Made by a program: the position numbers and the translations under genes. This document shows positions 60,901-64,000 of a DNA stretch of 64,000 bases, piece after piece. Source of the DNA: Pseudomonadota bacterium (GTDB lineage Bacteria; Pseudomonadota; Gammaproteobacteria; Burkholderiales; Burkholderiaceae_C); contig JADFIG010000003.1 of the NCBI GenBank assembly GCA_022566735.1, positions 1 to 64,000 of the forward strand, read 5' to 3'. Within the stretch, counting starts at the first letter, position 1, and each line of letters opens with the position of its first letter. The notes beneath the pieces are model-generated. The model had not been told where the DNA came from, searched no databases, and worked only from the letters and a program-made list of their open reading frames with translations.

Positions 60901-61134
60901 CGCGGGCGCATCCAGCATCAGCACCTGCAGGTGCAGGGTGAAGGGCTCGGACACGGCCTCGTCGCACTCGAAGTGCGCCAGCAGCCACCCGGTCACCTGC
61001 GCGGCCAGGGCCACGTCGGCACCCAGCGGGGTGGCGAGGGTGTGCAGGCGGTGTGTCTGTGCCCATGGCGTCCATTCGGACAACACGCGCTCGGCCACCG
61101 CCCCCAGCGGACCTGGCGAGCCTGGCATCTCCAT
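57988..61134 (-). CDS. T6SS spike protein VgrG (TssI) with C-terminal extension
   Basis: The 1048 residues form the trimeric puncturing tip. The gp27-like N half (about 30-420) includes HCVQHQESDLDFVQRLLAEEGI; an OB/gp5-like domain follows (about 505-600; HTDAQGRVRVRFHW, FIPRIGQEVLVGFLGNDIDHPVV); then a DUF2345-type beta-helix (about 670-970), and a ~75-residue tail (HDQFFVLRWANSGKPMANQP) that may hold the effector. An inserted His-Met array (HMDGHMGWHMDSHL, about 435-448) is unusual. The ATG at 61134 has AGGGA five bases upstream; the ATG at 61191 is an alternative. No hcp, PAAR or tss core gene is nearby. Confidence 0.9.
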   Translation of the reverse strand: MEMPGSPGPLGAVAERVLSEWTPWAQTHRLHTLATPLGADVALAAQVTGWLLAHFECDEAVSEPFTLHLQVLMLDAPAAHLPLGPTLQHLCGQPLSLRTQLADGSHVLRSGLVTEARALHADGGFALKALTLRPWPALLAHTLHSRIWQGHSAIDIVDDVFSHHPGLAVWRWDEGVAQHVAAGLFAGTAGRRPHCVQHQESDLDFVQRLLAEEGIAWRTEERPDAPAGHGLVLFAHSLTQPQDPTSAEGPGILWHANPGQESQQAQDGIEALARSHRLGHTAQVVLGWDPQAHAATTAEALARPQADAPTDPRAAPAAGPSDAEATLSWLAHHDPTSARPFATPEEARFAATLLLQAEQARAQPWTGHGQVRSLRAGTWARVTRTGAGGGNGAPIPELFFTRVRAVGINTLPKAPLPEGLAQGLGQDLHALADGHMDGHMGWHMDSHLADLRAQARRTGFACAFQAAPRGLPWRPALADGTGLRLRPRPTVRGPQTALVVGPDGLTQPRGADELHTDAQGRVRVRFHWQAERTDAGGSPAGITARDSCWLRVQQRLAGPGMGHQFIPRIGQEVLVGFLGNDIDHPVVIASLYNGQGESGIAPTPGGAVTPGAASAHSAAQPSALSQSSDHAPASQMNLIGEGAGGHSPAWHGAAPGAAAEGLAGQANAAALSGIKSKEFGGRGHNQLVLDDTPQQLRARLHTTQAQTWLEMGHLLHQADNHRGSLRGQGLELRTDAWGGVRAARGLLLSTCSLCPAGGSGLGITPDAADDNAAGTALARQMQQLAQAFQQAATAHQTVGLAGGNPHTAGAHIALVGQAGVGLTAGQDAHLSSQGEATLASGQDSHWAVGGQARIHTGQAIGVLAGAIQPGGADAPGHSAAGTGLTLIAAQGPIGLQAQNGPAQVAARQALEIKAAQGMVHVAAARRVVLAVSGGASITLEGGQLTVQCPGKVTVQAGQKSMLGGATQEIAMPILPSTALRHEAGHDQFFVLRWANSGKPMANQPFRIRRANGQLQTGSTDAQGCSPLLDTASKSERLSVEILRAQLTA

Positions 61135-61253
61135 CTTTCCCTGAATTGATTTGGTATCCAGCGAGTTTAGGAGCCGCCCTGCGGAACCCATCACCCCCTT
61201 TCGGGGCGTCTGTGCAACCAAGTGCAACGCCAGCAGCAGGGGGCCGCGCGCCC

Positions 61254-62174
61254 TCAGACCGCCTCGGTGCCCGGCGCCTGGCGGGCCCGCGCCAGGACGA
61301 ACTCGATGAAGGTCGCCGTGGCCCGGGTGGGGTGGCGGTTGGGCATGTAGAGCATGACCATGCGGGTGCCGAAGATGCTGAGTTTCCAGTCGTCCAGGGC
61401 GGTCTGCACTTCGCCCTGGTCGATGAGGTCCTGCACGACGTAATCGGGCACCAGACCCACGCCCAGGCCGGCCTGGATGGCCTGACGCAGGAAGAGGAAG
61501 TTCTCGGACGTCAGCGTGGGCGACAGCGGCACCTCGTGGCGCTCGCCGTGCAGGTAGGCGGCCAGGCGCAACTGGCGGCCGACCACCGCGGAGGTGATCA
61601 GCGGCGCCGTGCACAGGTCTTCCAGGCGCTGCGGCAGGCCGTGGGCGGCAACGTGCTCGCGCGAGGCGCAGGCCACGTAGCGCACCGGGCCCATGTCGCG
61701 GGCCACGAGCTGGTCGGGCGGGTCGGACATGACGCGCACGGCGATGTCGACCTCGTCGCGCATGAGGTCGACGACGCGGTTCTCGAAGACGACGTCGAGC
61801 ACGATGCCGGGGTAGGCGCGCTTGAAATCGATCAGCCAGGGTGCCATCACCAACTGGCCCCAGCCGCTGGGCACGCTCAGGCGCACGCGGCCCTGCAGGG
61901 TCTGGCCCAGGGTGGCGACGGTGTCGCGGGCGGCGGCGAGCTCGTCGCGGATCTTGCGGCCGTGCTCGTAGAGCTGCAAGCCGACCTCGGTGGGGGCGAT
62001 GCGGCGGGTGCTGCGGCGCACCAGTTGCTGGCCGAGGCTGCGCTCGAACTGGGTGAGGTGGTAGCTGACGTTGGCGCGGCTGGTTTTCAGACGGCGGGCG
62101 GCTTCGCTGAGCGAGCCGGCGTCGAGGATGTCGACCAACAGGGTCAGGGCGTGGAGGTCCATGGGGGCAGACAT
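61254..62174 (-). CDS. LysR-family transcriptional regulator
   Basis: 306 residues from the ATG at 62174 (a second ATG at 62162 is possible). The winged HTH carries LSEAARRLKTSRANVSYHLTQFERSLGQQL, and the effector domain begins near GRVRLSVPSGWGQLVMAPWL. It belongs to the CrgA/AaeR-like branch typical of Burkholderiales. It is divergent from a fatty-acid oxidation gene, with TGTCAA palindromes in between, so control of fadB and of itself is likely. Ligand unknown. Confidence 0.88.
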   Translation of the reverse strand: MSAPMDLHALTLLVDILDAGSLSEAARRLKTSRANVSYHLTQFERSLGQQLVRRSTRRIAPTEVGLQLYEHGRKIRDELAAARDTVATLGQTLQGRVRLSVPSGWGQLVMAPWLIDFKRAYPGIVLDVVFENRVVDLMRDEVDIAVRVMSDPPDQLVARDMGPVRYVACASREHVAAHGLPQRLEDLCTAPLITSAVVGRQLRLAAYLHGERHEVPLSPTLTSENFLFLRQAIQAGLGVGLVPDYVVQDLIDQGEVQTALDDWKLSIFGTRMVMLYMPNRHPTRATATFIEFVLARARQAPGTEAV

Positions 62175-62181
62175 GGCTCGA

Positions 62182-62229
62182 TTGTCAAATTTTCTTTGAC
62201 AGCCTGTCAATGGTTACGCGGATTGTCAA
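62182..62229. promoter_or_regulatory. TGTCAA repeat operator between LysR gene and fadB
   Basis: A perfect inverted repeat TGTCAAA-N5-TTTGACA lies at 62183-62201; another TGTCAA at 62205-62210 and TTGTCAAA at 62222-62229 follow. The layout, just upstream of a divergent LysR gene, matches a LysR operator with extra half-sites. Confidence 0.65.
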
Positions 62230-62282
62230 AACGGCTTCGCCCTCGAACAATCGCCAGCAGAGTTCCTGATGAGACCACTGCC

Positions 62283-64000
62283 ATGGACGCCTCCCCTGCA
62301 TCCTCTGCCTCCTGCGTGCACCTGAGTGTGCGCGACCACATCGCCTTCGTGGCCGTGGACAACCCGCCCGTCAACGCCCTGAGCGCCGCCGTGCGCCGCG
62401 GCCTGATGGACGCCATCACCCAGGCCGATGCGAACCCGGACGTGCATGCGGTGCTGGTCCATGGCCGCGGCAAGGCCTTCATCGCGGGGGCCGACATCCG
62501 CGAGTTCGGGCTGCCGCCGCAAGCGCCCTCGCTGCCCGAGGTCTGCCTGCGCATCGAGGCCTGCAGCAAGCCGGTGGTGGCCTCCATCCATGGCCCGGCC
62601 CTGGGCGGCGGCCTGGAGGTGGCGCTGTCGGCGCACTGGCGCGTGGCCACGCCGTCGGCCAAGCTGGGCCTGCCCGAGGTGCAGCTGGGCCTGCTGCCCG
62701 GCGCCGGTGGCACGCAGCGCACGCCCCGCCTGATCGGCGCGCAGGCCGCGCTGGACCTGATGCTCAGCGGCCGCCACGTGGGCGCTCAGGAAGCCCTGCG
62801 CATGGGCCTGATCGACCGGGTGGCCGCACAGGAAGACGCCCTGGCCGAGGGCGAAGCCTTCGTGCGCCACCTGCTGGCCGAGCGCCTGCCGGTGCGCCGC
62901 AGCGGCGAGCAGACCGCGGCCCTGGCCGACCGCGCCGCCACGCAAGCGTCCATCGATGCGGCCCGTGCCGAGGCAACCAAGAAGCGCGGCCTGTTCTCGC
63001 CGCTCAAGATCGTGGACTGCGTGCAAGCGGCCTTGGACCTGCCCCTGAGCGAGGGCCTGGCCACCGAGCGCGCCCTGTTCGAGCAGTGCCTGGCCAGCCC
63101 GCAGCGTGCCGGCCTCGTCCACGCCTTCTTTGCCGAACGCGAGGTCGCCAAGGTGCCCGAGGCGCGCCTCGGCCAGGCCCGCCCGGTGGCCTCGGTGGGC
63201 GTGGTCGGTGGCGGCACCATGGGCGCGGGCATCGCGGTGGCGGTGCTGGACGCGGGCCTGCCGGTGGTGATGGTCGAGCGCGACGAGGCGGCCGTGGCCT
63301 TGGGCCGCAGCCGCGTCGAGAAGGTCTGCGACGGCCACGTGGCCAAGGGCCGCCTGACGCCCGAAGGCAAGGCCGCCGTGATGGCGCGCTTCACCGGTGC
63401 GACCGATTACGCCGCGTTCAAGGACGTGGACCTGGTCATCGAGGCGGTGTTCGAAGACATGGCCGTCAAGCACGCCGTGTTCGCCGAGCTGGAGCGCCAC
63501 TGCAAGCCCGGCGCCGTGCTGGCCACCAACACGTCCTACCTGGACATCGACGCCATCGCGCAAGCCACCTCGCGCCCGCAGGATGTCATCGGCCTGCACT
63601 TCTTCTCGCCGGCCCACATCATGAAGCTGCTGGAGATCGTGGTGCCCGCGAAGGTCAGCGCCGACGTGGTGGCCACGGCCTTCGCGCTGGCCGCCAAGCT
63701 CAAGAAGGTGCCCGTGCGGGCCGGCGTGTGCGACGGCTTCATCGGCAACCGCATCCTGGCGGTCTACCGCACCGCGGCCGACCACCTGATGGAAGACGGC
63801 GCCTCGCCTTACGAGATCGACGCCATGGTGCGCGCCTTCGGCTTCCCCATGGGCCCCTACGAGATGAGCGACCTGGCCGGCGGCGACATCGGCTGGGCCA
63901 CGCGCAAGCGCCGTGCTGCGACGCGCGATCCGAAAGCCCCGCCCGCCCGCTACGTGCACATCGCCGACCGGCTCTGCGAGCGCGGCTGGTTTGGCCAGAA
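62283..64000 (+). CDS. fadB: Bifunctional enoyl-CoA hydratase/3-hydroxyacyl-CoA dehydrogenase (partial)
   Basis: The first 572 codons of a trifunctional-type beta-oxidation enzyme; the right edge cuts it. The crotonase half (about 1-190) has [16 protein letters not shown] and the oxyanion-hole stretch [15 protein letters not shown] with [18 protein letters not shown], whose Glu residues are catalytic. A linker leads to the NAD-binding Rossmann motif [21 protein letters not shown] (about 304-325) and the dehydrogenase active site [17 protein letters not shown] with the catalytic His near 439. The C-terminal domain begins with GFIGNRIL and [15 protein letters not shown]. Start ATG at 62283. Confidence 0.95.
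   Translation, partial: MDASPASSASCVHLSVRDHIAFVAVDNPPVNALSAAVRRGLMDAITQADANPDVHAVLVHGRGKAFIAGADIREFGLPPQAPSLPEVCLRIEACSKPVVASIHGPALGGGLEVALSAHWRVATPSAKLGLPEVQLGLLPGAGGTQRTPRLIGAQAALDLMLSGRHVGAQEALRMGLIDRVAAQEDALAEGEAFVRHLLAERLPVRRSGEQTAALADRAATQASIDAARAEATKKRGLFSPLKIVDCVQAALDLPLSEGLATERALFEQCLASPQRAGLVHAFFAEREVAKVPEARLGQARPVASVGVVGGGTMGAGIAVAVLDAGLPVVMVERDEAAVALGRSRVEKVCDGHVAKGRLTPEGKAAVMARFTGATDYAAFKDVDLVIEAVFEDMAVKHAVFAELERHCKPGAVLATNTSYLDIDAIAQATSRPQDVIGLHFFSPAHIMKLLEIVVPAKVSADVVATAFALAAKLKKVPVRAGVCDGFIGNRILAVYRTAADHLMEDGASPYEIDAMVRAFGFPMGPYEMSDLAGGDIGWATRKRRAATRDPKAPPARYVHIADRLCERGWFGQ

Noticed and set aside
57973-61149. 1058-codon open frame on the plus strand opposite vgrG
   Set aside because: Mirror shadow of the vgrG coding strand; composition is Gly/Ala/Gln-rich with no domain motifs.

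Overview
The window is a GC-rich stretch (roughly two thirds G+C by eye) from a betaproteobacterium, most likely order Burkholderiales. The evidence is a complete division and cell-wall (dcw) cluster in beta-proteobacterial style, an lptD-surA-rsmA block beside amgK, a fused thiDE gene, metE under a MetR-type site, and an H16-type fadB. From about position 1130 to the right edge the gene content, codon style and tight spacing are consistent with one genome. The first ~1.13 kb is not: it is a patchwork of three unrelated gene pieces, read here as an assembly or library chimera.

Layout, left to right. 1-1143: codA start, codB tail, an actinobacterial-type katG start and furA tail, joined to a truncated DEAD-box helicase. 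1975-9266: amgK (minus), divergent from lptD, surA, rsmA and cca (plus). 9392-10951: a methyl-accepting chemotaxis protein. 11111-29291 (minus): the dcw cluster mraZ-rsmH-ftsL-ftsI-murE-murF-mraY-murD-ftsW-murG-murC-ddl-ftsQ-ftsA-ftsZ, from an mra promoter with a four-repeat MraZ-type operator, ending in a hairpin terminator. 29594-32177: Fur-box promoter, feoA, feoB and a small Cys-rich FeoB companion. 32342-32668: a small secreted orphan.

32707-38918: TPP riboswitch and the thiamine operon thiC-thiO-thiS-thiG-thiDE. 39015-45744: two hybrid-family sensor kinases, bioB, and two small lipid/hotdog-fold proteins. 45809-51546 (minus): a MacA/MacB-LolD-like three-gene export system, then metE with a MetR site. 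51634-55167: ogt, dienelactone hydrolase, metR, a VOC protein and a carboxylesterase. 55200-61134 (minus): an orphan type VI secretion island, vgrG-tle4-tli4 (spike, phospholipase effector, immunity protein). 61254-64000: a LysR regulator divergent from a bifunctional fadB that runs off the right edge, with TGTCAA palindromes between them.

How the parts work together. The dcw cluster makes lipid II from UDP-MurNAc and builds the septum. amgK feeds recycled MurNAc/GlcNAc back towards the same pool. lptD and surA build the outer membrane. The Feo block imports ferrous iron, which ThiC and BioB (both iron-sulfur radical enzymes) need. MetR, metE and the predicted sites form a methionine regulon split by about 5 kb. 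The T6SS cassette is the clearest accessory element: it carries locally lower G+C in tli4 and an unusual His-Met array in VgrG. No tRNA, rRNA, CRISPR array, insertion sequence or replication origin was seen.
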